Source: Mugil cephalus (taxonomy: Eukaryota > Chordata > Actinopteri > Mugiliformes > Mugilidae). From it: a DNA stretch of 64,000 bases. Positions 21,601 through 32,425 of this stretch are shown piece by piece (the stretch's first letter is position 1; every line of letters begins with the position of its first letter). Where the stretch lies: assembly GCF_022458985.1 (NCBI RefSeq), contig NC_061790.1:2281001-2345000 (forward strand), given 5' to 3'. The notes beneath the pieces are model-generated. The model did not search any database, was not told where the DNA came from, and was given only the letters and a program-made list of their open reading frames with translations. Made by a program: the position numbers and the translations under genes.

Positions 21601-24600
21601 CTGTGAGCTGATTGTGAAGGGAAACTGGGTCATGGAGGAAGACAGTGAGGCCAAGAACACAATAATCCAATATAAATGTTGTAGCATCAGTTGATGAGAG
21701 AAAACCACCAATATCTCAGAAATAAAGTGGTTCTGTTTTGATGAATGGGATCAGATTCCTCCAAGCTGCTATAGACACTGATCAGCTGTTACCACAAACA
21801 TTTAGTTACAAGGAGCTGACAACACACACCGGAAACAATGCTTTGGCAACTCAGAGATATGAACAAATGAGGGCATACTTTATACCTAATACATAAATAA
21901 GTACAATACAGTAGAATTATAGCATTTCTGTTTCATTTATTTGATTGGTTTCTCTTTGTAAAGTTTCAGGAGTTGAGTATTTTTACTTTTCTTTGCAAAA
22001 ATGTAGAAAATTCCACACTTTATAAATGATAGATATGATTTTTTTCTGAACTGTGCACAAAAATATTTTTCTTTGACTAAATGGCTGAATCTGTTTTTAA
22101 CAGAGGATGAAACTGCAGCAGCAGCAGCACTTCAATATTACTGTGACATTTACAGTTTATTTAATTGTTCGTTTATTCTTTCAGGAACTTCTTCTGGACT
22201 GTGTCAACATGAACTCAAATCAAATCTAAAGAAGAAGTTCCAGTGTGTGTTTGAGGGGATTGCTAAAGCAGGAAACTCATCCTTTCTGAATCAGATCTAC
22301 ACAGAACTTGACATCACAGAGGGAGAATCATCAGAGGTTAATGATGAACACGAGGTCAGACAGGTTGAAGCAGCTTCCAGGAAGAAAGATGAACTGGAAA
22401 ATAGAATCAAATGTGAAAACATCTTCAAACCATCAGCTCACAGAGATGAACCAATCAGAACAGTGATGACAAAGGGAGTGGCTGGCATTGGGAAAACAGT
22501 CTTAACACAGAAGTTCACTCTGGACTGGGCTGAAGACAAAGCCAACCAGGACATCCTCTTCATATTTCCATTCACTTTCAGAGAGTTGAATGTGATGAAA
22601 GAGAGAAAGTTCAGCTTGTTGGAACTTGTTCATCACTTCTTTAGTGAAACCAAAGAAGTAGGAATCTGCAGCTTTGAAGAGTTCCAGGTTGTGTTCATCT
22701 TTGACGGTCTGGATGAGTGTCGACTTCCTCTGGACTTCCACAACACTGAGATCCTGACTGATGTCACAGAGTCCACCTCAGTGGATGTGCTGCTGATAAA
22801 CCTCATCAGGGGGAAACTGCTTCCCTCTGCTCGCCTCTGGATAACCACACGACCTGCAGCAGCCAATCAGATCCCTCCTGAGTGTGTTGACATGGTGACA
22901 GAAGTCAGAGGGTTCACTGACCCCCAGAAGGAGGAGTACTTCAGGAAGAGGTTCAGAGATGAGGAGCAGGCCAGCAGCATCATCTCCCACATCAAGACAT
23001 CACGAAGCCTCCACATCATGTGTCACATCCCAGTCTTCTGCTGGATCACTGCTACAGTTCTGGAGGATGAGTTGGAAACCAGAGAGGGAGGAGAGCTGCC
23101 CAAGACCCTGACTGAGATGTACATCCACTTCCTGGTGGTTCAGACCAAAGTGAAGAAGGTCAAGTATGATGGAGGATCTGAGACAGATCCACTCTGGAGT
23201 CCAGAGAGCAGAAAGATGATTGAGTCTCTGGGAAAACTGGCTTTTGATCAGCTGCTGAAAGGAAACCTGATCTTCTATGAATCAGACCTGACAGAGTGTG
23301 GCATTGATATCAGAGCAGCCTCAGTGTACTCAGGAGTGTTCACACAGATCTTTAAAGAGGAGAGAGGCCTGTACCAGGACAAGATGTTCTGCTTCATCCA
23401 TTTGAGTGTTCAGGAGTTTCTGGCTGCTCTCTATGTTCATATGACATTCATTAATCATGATGTCAATCTGCTTGGAAAAGCTCAAACATCATCTCTGAAA
23501 TACAACACGTTAAAAACTGAACCTGACCTGGATCGTCTCCACCAGTGTGCTGTGGATAAGGCCTTACAGAGTCCAAATGGACACCTGGATCTGTTCCTGC
23601 GCTTTCTCCTCGGTCTTTCACTCCAAACCTGTCAGAGTCTTCTACGCGGACTGGTGAGAGAGGGAAGAAACAAAGAAAACTCTGTAATACATACAGTGAA
23701 TTACATCAAGAAGAAGATCAGTGTGGATCTTCCTCCAGAGAAAAGCCTTAATCTCTTCCACTGTCTGAATGAACTGAAAGATGAATCACTAACAGAGGAG
23801 ATCCAACAGTACCTGAGTTCAGGAAGACTCACCAGAAATAATCTCTCTCCTGCTCAGTGGTCAGCTCTGGTCTTTACGTTACTGTCATCAGAAGAAGATC
23901 TGGATGTGTTTAACTGGAAGAAGTTTTCTGCTCCAGAAGATGCTCTGCTCAGGATGCTGCCAGTCATCAAGGCCTCCAGAAGAGCTCTGTAAGTTTACAC
24001 ATCATATCAATAACAAATATGTTTTCATGCTACATGTATGATAGTACCATAGATTACAGTGATTACAGTGATTTAAGGATATCCAATTTGTCAATCTTAG
24101 AAGTGGACTGTGAACAGGATCTAGAGAACCAGGGATATTACCTGAAGCCCAAGATAACAGATAGGAACTGACTGTTGTCTACATTACCTCTATGACTCTG
24201 ATCGGCAAAGGAATATTGTAGACAATTGGCAAAATACCTTTTGAACAGTACAATATTTACAAAATTTAAATGACTAATGGAAATGGAACAGAAGGAAACT
24301 GGAACAGTAAGACATTATAGATCAATTGTAATGATTGTGTTTTTCCTTCTGTGTTGTGAGAACAATACATATCTACAATTAAGTGCAGACATACTGGAGC
24401 TACAGTCAGGTCCATAAATATTGGGACATCAACACAATTCTAATCTTTTTGGCCCTATCCACCACCACAATGGATTTCAAATGAAACAAGATGTGCTTTA
24501 ACTGCAGACTTTCAGCTTTAATTTGAGGGTATTTACATCCAAATCAGGTGAATGGTGTAGGAATTACAACAGATTGTATATGTGCCTCCCACTTTTTAAT

Positions 24601-26139
24601 ATACTGATTGTATTATCCTCACTTATGTCTTTTCAGGTTGAGTGATTGTAACCTGTCAGAGAGAAGCTGTGAAGCTCTGGCCTCAGTTCTCAGCTCCCAG
24701 TCCTCTTGTCTGAGAGAATTGGACCTGAGTGGTAACAATCTGAAGGATTCAGGAGTGAAGCATCTTTCTCATGGACTGAAGAGTCCACACTGTCTACTGG
24801 AAACTCTCAGGTCAGGAGTCATGAGTTTATCATGTTTAAAATATTTGAAGTCTCAACTCTAGAACACTTTCATGTGCTAGATTGACAGATTTGTCAGAGA
24901 GAATTCATTCTACTGCTTTGATGCAGTTTTCTATTTCTCGTTGAGTAAAATCAGTATATGTAGTACTGGACCATAATTGCCAGTCTTGCGCATTTGTCTA
25001 GTTTTAAGACGTTCCCCTTATATTTTTGTGACTTAAAGTGTATTAAATGATTGATGGTCATCAGTAGCTCGTCTGTTCCGTTGATGCCAGACTAGTTTGT
25101 TTGTGTGTGTGTGTAGTTTGTCAGGTTGTCAGGTCACTAAGGAGGGCTGTTCTTTTCTGGCCTCGGCTCTGACCTCTAACCCCTCCCATCTGAGAGAACT
25201 GGACCTGAGCTACAATCATCTAGGAGACTCAGGAGTGAAGCTTCTGTCTGGTATAAAAGAGAATCCAGACTGGAGACTGGACACACTCAAGTATGAAGAC
25301 ACAACAAGAACACACACTCTTTCTTTGTTGCACCGACAACAGTTAACACGTTTTTCCACATGTAATAAAGAAATCTTATCCAGTAAATATTAACCGACAT
25401 ACTGTTTTCACAATTCAGGATAACATTGTGGTATGGTTGCTTCTTCTTTCTCCAGGGTGGACCATGGTGGAGAGCAGAGAATGAAACCTGGTCCGAGAAA
25501 GTGTAAGTGTGTGTTTGTTTTAGTAACACTTAATTTACATTTAATAAACCCAGGACACTAACGCTGATTTATCATAAGTAAATAAATAAATATGCGTCTT
25601 CTCAATCAGATGCTTGTAAACTCTCACTGGATCCAGACACAGCTAACAGGGACCTCCTGCTGTCTGACAACAACGCAAAGGCAAAGGTACTAAAAGAGAA
25701 TCAGACACATCAAGTTGCTCCAGAGACATTTGACCACTTTCAGGTTCTGTGTGAAGATGCACTGACTGATTGCTCTTACTGGGAGGTTGAGTGGGAGGGA
25801 AATGTGCTTGTAGGAGTGACGGATAAGAAGCTCAGAAGGAAAGAAAAGGATGAAGAGTATTGTTCTGGGAGGAACAGTCAGTCCTGGACTCTGCAGTGCT
25901 CTGAGAAGGGTTACTCTGTCTGTCACAATAAAACAGAAATAGGGCTTCCATTCTTGTTCTCCTGTGCATCTAACAGAGTAGCAGTGTATGTGAACTACTC
26001 TGCTGGAACCATCTCCTTCTATGAAGTCTTTAATGAACAACTACTTTTTCTCTACACCTTCCACTCCACATTCACTGACCCTCTCTACCCTGGATTTGGG
26101 ATTGGGGTCAACTCCTCTGTGTCTATTTGTGAGCTATAG
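15557..26139 (+). CDS. NLRC3-like: Gene B: NLRC3-like NLR with four repeat exons
   Basis: Multi-exon gene: exons 15571-15604 (broken), 15896-16009, 16278-16391, 16532-16645, 16918-17031, 19510-19585, 21010-21232, 22185-23988, 24637-24810, 25117-25290, 25456-25502 and 25610-26139. Every exon from the first repeat onward is open and in phase. The encoded protein would have four 38-residue repeats, a helical segment, FISNA, NACHT with intact Walker A and B, winged helix/HD2, two LRR exons and B30.2. The canonical start exon loses its second half and donor at about 15605 and stops after 18 codons. The first repeat exon, however, has an in-frame ATG at 15915 (MDSPTPSC), which could serve as the start. 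The gene is best described as probably functional with an altered N-terminus. Confidence 0.75.
15896..16009 (+). CDS. NLRC3-like: Gene B repeat exon 1
   Basis: 114 nt, phase 2-2, [20 protein letters not shown] then [12 protein letters not shown]. In-frame ATG at 15915, a candidate start given the broken upstream exon. Confidence 0.85.
16278..16391 (+). CDS. NLRC3-like: Gene B repeat exon 2
   Basis: 114 nt, phase 2-2; same unit with [10 protein letters not shown] and [13 protein letters not shown]. No internal ATG at the ERM position. Confidence 0.85.
16532..16645 (+). CDS. NLRC3-like: Gene B repeat exon 3
   Basis: 114 nt, phase 2-2; [10 protein letters not shown] and [18 protein letters not shown]. 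The acceptor is ttaaag instead of ttgaag. The flanking introns repeat those of exon 1, showing unit-by-unit duplication. Confidence 0.85.
16918..17031 (+). CDS. NLRC3-like: Gene B repeat exon 4 (divergent end)
   Basis: 114 nt, phase 2-2. The first half matches the repeat ([12 protein letters not shown]). The second half is different: [18 protein letters not shown]. The last unit of gene C has the same variant ending, so it marks the membrane-distal or terminal unit of the B/C array. Confidence 0.85.
17032..17839 (+). repeat. Gene B intron with AT-rich interspersed repeat
   Basis: From about 17345, gaatagaatagaatctg, then ttatttgtacacaatgggga, matches a dispersed teleost repeat. Low-complexity A-rich sequence follows to 17720. 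The minus-strand open frames here translate only the AT-rich repeat. Confidence 0.45.
17840..18355 (+). mobile_element. hAT-like repeat containing CCCTAA tract
   Basis: Starts cagaggtcttcaagaggggg, resembling hAT termini. At 18053-18084 it carries a short (CCCTAA)-like tract. A diverged orthologous copy lies in gene C at 33480-33965, so the insertion predates the B/C duplication. Confidence 0.45.
18375..19465 (+). mobile_element. Tc1-like element interrupted by a LINE
   Basis: Transposase pieces read [12 protein letters not shown], then GGGAVMVWG and [10 protein letters not shown] with [12 protein letters not shown]. After an interruption at 18638-19192 the frame resumes with [20 protein letters not shown] and HLWDVVEQE. 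Gene C has no Tc1 at this position, so the insertion followed the B/C split. It carries several stops and is inactive. Confidence 0.7.
18638..19192 (+). mobile_element. L2/Rex1-like LINE 3' end nested in Tc1
   Basis: Encodes [20 protein letters not shown] then [20 protein letters not shown]. In a second frame it encodes [20 protein letters not shown] and [20 protein letters not shown], the classic ORF2 C-terminus. The tail tttgatgaaaagggcattat then aaataaaatgtgtcattatt is typical of this LINE group. A 6-nt duplication, tatcat, flanks it (18632-18637 and 19193-19198). Confidence 0.7.
19510..19585 (+). CDS. NLRC3-like: Gene B 76-nt linker exon
   Basis: Between tttgcag and gtgtgt. [17 protein letters not shown] then MHLDSIFM. 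It is 12 nt longer than the A/D version. Confidence 0.75.
19630..19720 (-). mobile_element. Short LINE reverse-transcriptase fragment
   Basis: On the minus strand, [18 protein letters not shown] followed by MILMDR recalls the LINE RT motif around GLRQGCPLSPLLF. Only ~90 nt is recognisable. Confidence 0.35.
20210..20680 (+). mobile_element. Tc1-like remnant shared by B and C introns
   Basis: The terminal-like caggtccacatatatttgga is followed by a degenerate transposase N-terminus ([19 protein letters not shown]). The orthologous relic lies at 34700-35060 in gene C. Confidence 0.5.
21010..21232 (+). CDS. NLRC3-like: Gene B 223-nt helical exon
   Basis: [20 protein letters not shown] ... [20 protein letters not shown], phase 0 to 1, between ttccag and gtaaga. 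Same length as in A, C and D. Confidence 0.85.
21233..22184 (+). other. Gene B intron with diverged DNA-transposon tail
   Basis: The stretch 21490-21830 (e.g. gtagcatcagttgatgagag, gggatcagattcctccaagc) matches the C-terminal coding region of a degraded Tc1/mariner-like transposon. Related sequence is at 37005-37160 in gene C. Confidence 0.4.
22185..23988 (+). CDS. NLRC3-like: Gene B FISNA-NACHT-winged helix exon
   Basis: Open for all 1804 nt (601 codons). FISNA spans codons ~1-75 ([34 protein letters not shown]). NACHT follows, with Walker A GVAGIGKT at 22475-22498 and Walker B FIFDGLDE at 22694-22717, [10 protein letters not shown], then the winged-helix/HD2 region with [18 protein letters not shown] and [23 protein letters not shown] binding and exchange drive oligomerisation in this class. 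Fish and mammalian NLRC3 proteins are mostly reported as negative regulators, but function in this expanded family is largely inferred. Confidence 0.92.
24120..24600 (+). mobile_element. Gene B intron with Tc1-type terminal fragment
   Basis: At 24398-24590 the sequence tacagtcaggtccataaata then tgggacatcaacacaattct is a Tc1 end, followed by tttaatttgagggtatttac. No transposase remains. Confidence 0.5.
24637..24810 (+). CDS. NLRC3-like: Gene B LRR exon 1
   Basis: 174 nt, phase 2-2; [20 protein letters not shown] and [20 protein letters not shown]. Confidence 0.88.
25117..25290 (+). CDS. NLRC3-like: Gene B LRR exon 2
   Basis: 174 nt, phase 2-2; [20 protein letters not shown] and [20 protein letters not shown]. 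Confidence 0.88.
25456..25502 (+). CDS. NLRC3-like: Gene B 47-nt linker exon
   Basis: [15 protein letters not shown], between tctccag and gtaagtg. Confidence 0.75.
25610..26139 (+). CDS. NLRC3-like: Gene B PRY-SPRY (B30.2) terminal exon
   Basis: 530 nt ending in [26 protein letters not shown] then [83 protein letters not shown] and [18 protein letters not shown]. The usual DRCYWEVEW is DCSYWEVEW here. Confidence 0.88.
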
Positions 26140-26489
26140 ACAAATAAGAAACACACTGTTGACTGAATGCAGTTGCTGAGGGAGCAGTTTAAGAACCTTT
26201 AAGAAGTCTCCACGACCTTGTAATTGTAAATCAGCCATCATCTGACCCTGAAGGACAGTTTATCATAACAAATATATCAGTCTAATCAACTTGCCAACTT
26301 AACTGCGGTGTCACGATGCTTTAAGCATCGTGTCAAGTAGTCACTGATAATGTCACAATAAGAACATGGATAACTCCTAGAAGACAGGTGAGGAAACCAG
26401 TGGGTCATTGCAACAAACTAGTAGCAATACATCAAGCATCTGAAAAGGGAAATGCTAGCCCTGGTAACAGAGAGAAGGAGGCTGCACAT

Positions 26490-26605
26490 CAACTATTAGG
26501 GTTGGGGTTAGTGTTAGATTTTTTAAGGCAGTACACAGAGAAAACTTCAGGAAAAACAATGCTTTTTCTAACCCTAACCCTACTGAACCCTAACCCTGCT
26601 GTGAA
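26490..26605. repeat. Inverted TTAGGG-like segments
   Basis: attagggttggggttagtg at about 26498 is followed about 65 nt later by ctaaccctaaccctac and ctaaccctgc. Part of a dispersed element, not a telomere. Confidence 0.45.
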
Positions 26606-26689
26606 GTACTATCAAATTCAGTATTCATAAGCTCAAATGTTTATGTTCACTTCTAATTCTATGCATTCATTCGTTCACACAGTCACACC

Positions 26690-26860
26690 CTGGTGGTGGT
26701 AAACTACCTCAGTAGGCACCAGGAAGAGATATGGATAGGTTAAGTGTCTTTCCCAAGGACACAATGGATAGACTAGGAATAGGGTGGAATCGAAATGCCA
26801 ACCTTTCGGTTACTGGACGACCACTATACCTCCTGAGCTACTGCTGCCGAAGTTGTTCTT
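26690..26860 (-). repeat. tRNA-derived SINE, minus strand
   Basis: On the minus strand: gcagtagctcaggaggtata (A box), gtaaccgaaaggttgg, a B-box-like ttcgattcc, then ccttgggaaagacacttaac. This is a recognisable teleost SINE body. A head fragment of the same family is at 61-150. Confidence 0.6.
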
Positions 26861-27424
26861 ATGCTATAATAACCCACTGGAACAAATAAATGAATTAAAT
26901 ACTTAAAGCAACTTATTATTGGTTTTGGTAGTTTGAGAGTTTTTCCTGATCAATCCGAAACACTCATTCATACATTATTAACAGTGATCATACTTCAGTA
27001 AAAGTGTTTTATCAAACGTAAAACAACGCAGTTGGAATAATATAGTTTTTACCTCTTCTCAATGTGGTTTGTATCAATATGTGTAAGAGGAATGTGTCTG
27101 AAAACAAAATTATTCTTGAAGTTGAAGTTTTACAACTTTTACATTTGATTTGTATTCTAATCAATTTCTATACATAAATAACTCTATTTAACATGTATAC
27201 ATAATAACATTTTATATTGTACATGTATGTACAGTGTCTTTTTTGCTCTTTTGCAAGTCAGAAGTCAAAACCTATTTCTTTATAAAATGTTATATTGATC
27301 AATTAACTGCTCTTTTCTGTTGTAAATGCTTTCTATGTTACACTGTCTACCTGGAAGTATTCATTCAATAATAAAGATGGAGACTTAAGTAAACCTTTCT
27401 CTGCTATGCATATTATATTGTTTT
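26861..27424. other. Gene B/C intergenic, nothing recognised
   Basis: AT-rich sequence without coding potential, containing AATAAA at about 27370 (ttcaataataaagatgg), which could serve as a distal polyadenylation signal. Confidence 0.35.
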
Positions 27425-27645
27425 ATTTGAAAGCAGTCATACAACTTCCAGTATTCTGTATAATGTCCACAATATCAACATCAATAGGCATCAACAGGAT
27501 TGTGAACATGTTGTCTTGGTTATGGAGATAGTTCTGTTCATATATGCAGTATCTTATTCTGATCATTGATTTAATACCCATACTATAAGTAGTAAGGATT
27601 ATAAAGAGGCAGGCATTCAGTGATGTAGGGGAGATATGTTGCTAA
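27425..27645. repeat. Second copy of the 1360-1645 segment
   Basis: cagtattctgtataatgtcc ... cgttg-like ttgtcttggttatggagata ... taaagaggcaggcattcag, in the same orientation as the copy upstream of gene A. Confidence 0.45.
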
Positions 27646-27974
27646 ACAGTTAAGTCCAAAAACTGCACTCGTCGATGGGGGCACCACTCATAAATGTAAA
27701 GTAGATTGTAAGAATTAATCAATTAATATCGGATCAATATTAATTATTAGTAATTAATCAATCTCATCATATCTGAAGTGTCAGCTCTCAATACAGTCGT
27801 CATGTATTTCCAGCTCACAAGGACCTTCCTGACAACGACTTAATTGAAATATGCAGTTTATTTACAAAACTGTTGAATAATGAATCATAAACAATATGAT
27901 GAATAATATAACAGTTGGAGTAATAGAAGATGATGAGATACCGAGATGTTTTCGTGAAAGTGAGAAGTGTGAAA

Positions 27975-28765
27975 ATGAGGATGCAACGGAACCTAATTTC
28001 GTTAGAATTAGAATTTCTTTACAAAACATGTGAGTGACCTTTACAGCGGTGTACATTGTCAACAGCACTTGGTATGGTCCTTGCCACCAGTGATGTTTCC
28101 ACATCTTCCTTTTGAAGTCCTTTATCAGCACAAAATCACCTGGTTGTAGGCCGTGCAGTGGTCCCTCAATGCTCTGTGGGAGGGCTGTCTTCACTTGATG
28201 TCTGATCTCTGAAAGAGATTTCGTTAAAGACGATATTTCAATATTGCAACTTCACACAAAGTGGTTTCCATTGGAGGGCCCAGGGGGCCAACTCCAGTGT
28301 TGGGTGGAGATGCAAGAGACAGAGAATTTCAAAAGGTGATAGGTTAGCTCACTCTCATTCTCATGTACATCAGAATCATGGGCAGCCATGTTGGCCACAA
28401 CAAACCCGTCTCTTGGCAACATTTGGTTAATTTAGCTTTTAGTGTCACCCGATTGCGTGTTGTAGGAGCAGTGTGTTTACAGGTCAAAATGAAGTTGTTC
28501 AAACAGATGTCTTTCGAAAACATGTCAACCATCACAAGGCAGTATTTTTTTTACACTCACTTGGTGTTAATTCAATGGTCTGTTCAGCAGAGGATGTGCT
28601 GCTGGGTGTGTGAGGGATTTGGTTTTACCTGGATTGTTTTGCGCACGAATCATGCATTTTAATCAAAAATCTGCTGCGAAAGATGTGAAGCCTTTTGTAA
28701 ACCAATATTTTTGTACCGATACACACATCCCTCCTTTTGACACATGGTCTAACCCATGCGTCAAC
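27975..28765 (-). pseudogene. ERV integrase, degenerate
   Basis: Minus-strand reading shows the zinc-binding N-terminal region (28620-28765), broken core-domain pieces (28344-28600; MYMRMR-type segment) and a C-terminal domain with LQPGDFVLIKDFKRK and VLLTMYTAVKV (28040-28160). Several in-frame stops. Confidence 0.65.
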
Positions 28766-28969
28766 TTAGCAAAAGCAGGATAGAGAACTTTAGGCAGGCA
28801 GGGTTTGTGATCATGGCTATACCAAACGATAGAAAGATAGGAACAGCTGCTCTTGGACCAGATTGATCGTTCAGCAGGGGTAGAAAGGGAAGAGAGATCA
28901 GAGAGGGAAGCAGGACGAGAAGTGAGAGACGGAGCAGGAGGTAGGGTTGCAAGAATAGAGGGAGTGGGT

Positions 28970-29365
28970 TATAATCCAGTTACTGTCACAGCGGCGTCTG
29001 CTCGTGTGTTTCCACTTGAAACTGTGTCTTTGCCAAACGTGTGAGTCATGCATTTACATACCGCAACTGCTGCCTGGGCTGAGTAATGAGGAAGGAGAGG
29101 GGCATGATCATCAACAACAGCATAGCCGGCATGTCTGCAGCATGTACCAGGATCCCTGAAAGAGCCATCAACATAAAACACAAAATCAGAGTTAGTCAGA
29201 AGCATGTCAGACAAGTCAGCATGTGGGGTACAAATTTGTTGCATTTCTGATATACAGTGAGGTTCTCCATCCCCTGGGAGGGGAAGGAGAGTCGCAGGGT
29301 TCAAAGCGATGCACTTTTGAACTGTTACATGGGAAAGTCCCAGGAGGACAGTGTGATATCGCAAC
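28970..29365 (-). pseudogene. ERV RNase H, degenerate
   Basis: An open minus-strand stretch with FYVDGSFRDP (first catalytic aspartate region), HAGYAVVDDHAPLL and AQAAVAV.C.. segments. The later catalytic residues are altered or absent, and the frame closes at 28970. Confidence 0.65.
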
Positions 29366-29979
29366 CAAAGTGCAGCTGAGAGGTGTTGTGGTATAATTTT
29401 AAAGCCTGTGATGTGCTAGGAAGACAAATGAAAATGGAAACAGATGACAATGATGTCATGTTTGATTATAATGTTATATTGATTACAATGATATGTCATT
29501 AGTTTGATTATAATATGATGCTTAATATGATGGGCCTTAACCAGGCATATGCTACTGGAACACAAAGGGAGCACACTGAAATGAAAAGTATATCTACTGT
29601 ATACCTCACAGGGGCAAATGTGCGTAAGACCCTTACACTTTAGAGTAGGATTGTGGTGTACTCTGTGTGCACTACAGTGCTGCTCTCCTGTACTGTTGGC
29701 AATAAAGAGCAGTCTGATGCTCTCAAAACTCACAATTTCTTTGAGGCATCAAAGAGAAGACTCCACCAGGGTGAATTGAACAACTGCCAGGGACTTTATT
29801 TGACAAAGGTCTGCAATTTGACCCAAAAGTGTGAAGATTTCTGCTCCTGCAAGATAGCAGAATGTGCAGTCAAGTCCTTTTTATGTGCGATATCTCTGAG
29901 AGGCCTCTCTATGTCTGAAAATTTAGGAATGAAAGGTCGACAATAAGAACACATTTCCAAGAAGGAAAGGACTTGATAT

Positions 29980-30430
29980 TAGACTTTCTTGGTGATGGAT
30001 TTAGGAGTGGCAACAATGGCCTCAATGTGTTTGCGAGACAAAGTTTTCCCCTGGGGTGTCAGAACATGATCCAAGAAAACCACTTCTTGTTTGACAAACT
30101 GAAGTTTGCTCAAGGAGACTCTATGGCCTTCTGCAGCGAGATGGCAAAGAAGTTTCACTGTGTCTTTTTCACACTGTTGTTTGGAAGGAGCTGCTATCAG
30201 CAAGTCATCTACATATTGTAACAGCGCCGTCCCTGGAGTAAGTATCAGAGAAAAGAGACTCTGAGCTAAAGCCTCGCAGAAGGTGGTGCAGCTGTATGTT
30301 AACCCCTGACAGAGTCCAGTTTAAGTGTATTTCTTCCCTTTGAACTGGAAAGTGTTAAACAAAAATACTGGTATACGGTGTGCTTACAGACACAGACTGT
30401 AGGTCTGGGAAGGTAAGCCGACCCAGAGCA
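29980..30430 (-). pseudogene. ERV reverse transcriptase, degenerate
   Basis: On the minus strand the catalytic QYVDDLLIAAPS segment lies at about 30190-30225. An open stretch of 74 codons follows that contains a connection region (LSKLQFVKQEVVFLDHVLTP). Upstream finger/palm pieces to about 30430 are frame-broken. Confidence 0.65.
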
Positions 30431-31095
30431 CTGGAAATGTGCCACATTTATACAGATATATCAAAGGAAAGGGACGGGGGTTATGGAGTCATTGCCGTGA
30501 TCAGAGGAGGGGCGTGGATTATATGCAAATGGCAAGTTTTGTAGGAGTATGAGACAGTCCAGACATCACTGAATTACCTGGCTACCTAAAGTCAAGTGAG
30601 GGTGTGACCCTTTGGACAACAGCAACAGCCTAACAAAGCATGTGTATTCTGAGGTGGATGTGACGCAAAGATGTACCTACTATGATTTATGTATGAATGC
30701 ATTTGTTTCAAGACCATTAAATAATGGTTGTACTTCTCCCTTTATACTTGATGTTGAACTCAGAATTAAGATGAGAGACATGAAATCAAGCACATTAATC
30801 GTCATGTTAGCATGGAAACACATTATCAGAAACATTCATTCATTTCTAGGACTTTCCTCAATATCGTATATCATACAATTAAATAATAATGATAATAATA
30901 ATAATAATAATAATAACAAAATAATAATAATAATAACAATAATAATCAATGCTTACTAATATGAAGACGAAGGAAAGGTAGATTATATTCGGGCTAGCCT
31001 GTTTTATAACTTTGTTTTATGGGACCAGTTACTTTTTTGTCTACTAATGCTTTGTGTCAAAGTCATTTGCCGTGTGATTTCGCCACATCTTATGA
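30431..31095. other. Gene C upstream flank with (AAT)n microsatellite
   Basis: An (ATA/AAC)n run spans 30883-30950. The remainder is AT-rich and unassigned. Confidence 0.5.
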
Positions 31096-31103
31096 AAGAA
31101 GGA

Positions 31104-31247
31104 AGAAGTGAAATTGCCTGACGAAGACAGTGGACTTACTTAGTTGCTCTCTAGTTAACACAGAAATCAGGACCACTGGCCTCACAGAACCCAGGAAACT
31201 GACCAAGAAAAACAGCGGATGGTGTAGACAGCTTCTAAAGATCCTGG
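31104..31247 (+). promoter_or_regulatory. NLRC3-like: Gene C promoter and 5' UTR exon (B/C type)
   Basis: agaagtgaaattgcctgacg and cctcacagaacccaggaaac are shared with the gene B promoter block. The exon ends ...gatcctgg before the donor gtaagt at 31248. The Ets half-site has one mismatch (AGAA for GGAA) and the TATA-like box of B is not conserved. Confidence 0.55.
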
Positions 31248-31841
31248 GTAAGTAAACTGTTGTAAAACTGGTTGTAAGAGAAGAAAGTATTTCTGAAAAA
31301 CATCTGTGATTTGTTGCTTATAATGCACAGTAAAATGAAAAGAAAACTTGGAAAACTAGATAACAAGATAATTTGTCAATATATGGCTGTCTTCTAAATA
31401 CTTTATGGAATTCCATTAAAGTCGCTGTTACTTCTATTGTTTTTTGTTTGTTTTTTAATCTGGGTGATGCAGTTCATTTGAATCACTCAGATAAATCTGA
31501 CCAAAACAAAGACTCCAGTAATCAACTGGAATAATCGTTGACAACTATAATAAGTTTTTATGACAAGTTATTATGGTTTTAAATTATAAACAACAACGTG
31601 AAGACTAAAGAATGGATCAATCTAATCCAGGAAACAGGTTCTAACCAGAGTGTCATATGGGACAATCAAAAATCATAAGACAAACAGAACGTTTCAGTTC
31701 CCTATTTAATCATGTGAAAGAACCAGGGAATTTTATTCTCACATCTTGAAACTTCAGTATGGTCAGTTTCATAAGAGCAAGAGTTCATAACAGTTTCATG
31801 ACACGTGTATTATCATTATTGTTATTATTATTTTTCTTATG

Positions 31842-32272
31842 TACACTACCGATCAAAAGTTTTAGAAAACTCCGATATTTCTTTATGTCTCATTTTACTC
31901 TGAAATGATAGCATGGACCAAATAAACAACTGAAGTTAAAAAAAAAAATAAAAAATTCATGGAATCAATATATAACCTAAAATATATTCTAAACTTTGGA
32001 CTTTGGTTCCAAGAAATGTGTGTCACTTGTAGGGTTCTTTGCTTTCACTCCTCTGTCCAGTTAAACACAAACTAGCTCCATGGCGTTGAAGTCTAGAGAC
32101 TGGGCCATGGTCCACTCCAGGTTTCCAAGCTTTCCATCTTGTTTTTCTCCTGACGTAGTTCTGGTAGATCTTGGATTAAAGTTTTGGGTCATTATCTTGC
32201 TGAAGGATGAAGCCCTGACCAGCTATACCAGAGGATACTGGTGCTGTTCTAAAACCTTTGACTGACAGTGTA
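31842..32272 (-). mobile_element. Tc1-like element, deleted, in gene C 5' intron
   Basis: Left end tacactaccgatcaaaagtt, right end gttctaaaacctttgactg followed by acagtgta. The ends are inverted copies flanked by TA. Minus-strand remnants of the transposase C-terminus (NDPKTLIQDLPELRQE) lie between them. About 430 nt, non-autonomous. Confidence 0.7.
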
Positions 32273-32425
32273 TGTAATACAAATATACATTATCAGTCTT
32301 CACTGCTTTTGCTAAGTAATTAGAGATGATTGACTACTGCCTAATCTGCTGTTTATGTTTAATGATGTTTTAGTCTTGGAGTTTGGCATCCATCTATTAG
32401 TATAGAATGATGTGTTTGTGTTTAG

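Larger units (their letters stand above)
27860..30430 (-). mobile_element. Endogenous retrovirus pol relic
   Basis: On the minus strand, in order from right to left: reverse transcriptase (29980-30430), RNase H (28970-29365), then integrase (27975-28765). The order and spacing match a retroviral pol, closest by recognition to fish gamma/epsilon-like endogenous retroviruses. The frame is broken by many stops and shifts and about 600 nt between RT and RNase H is hard to read. I found no gag, no convincing env and no paired LTRs. It is an old, defective copy in the B/C intergenic region. Confidence 0.7.

Noticed and set aside
26690..26860. tRNA gene on the minus strand
   Set aside because: A- and B-box-like segments are present but the sequence continues into a SINE body and does not fold as a clean cloverleaf.
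27862..27960. Hydrophobic minus-strand stretch (VILFIILFMI) as a retroviral env remnant
   Set aside because: Too short and AT-rich, with no signal peptide, cleavage or fusion-region features. It is likely chance.
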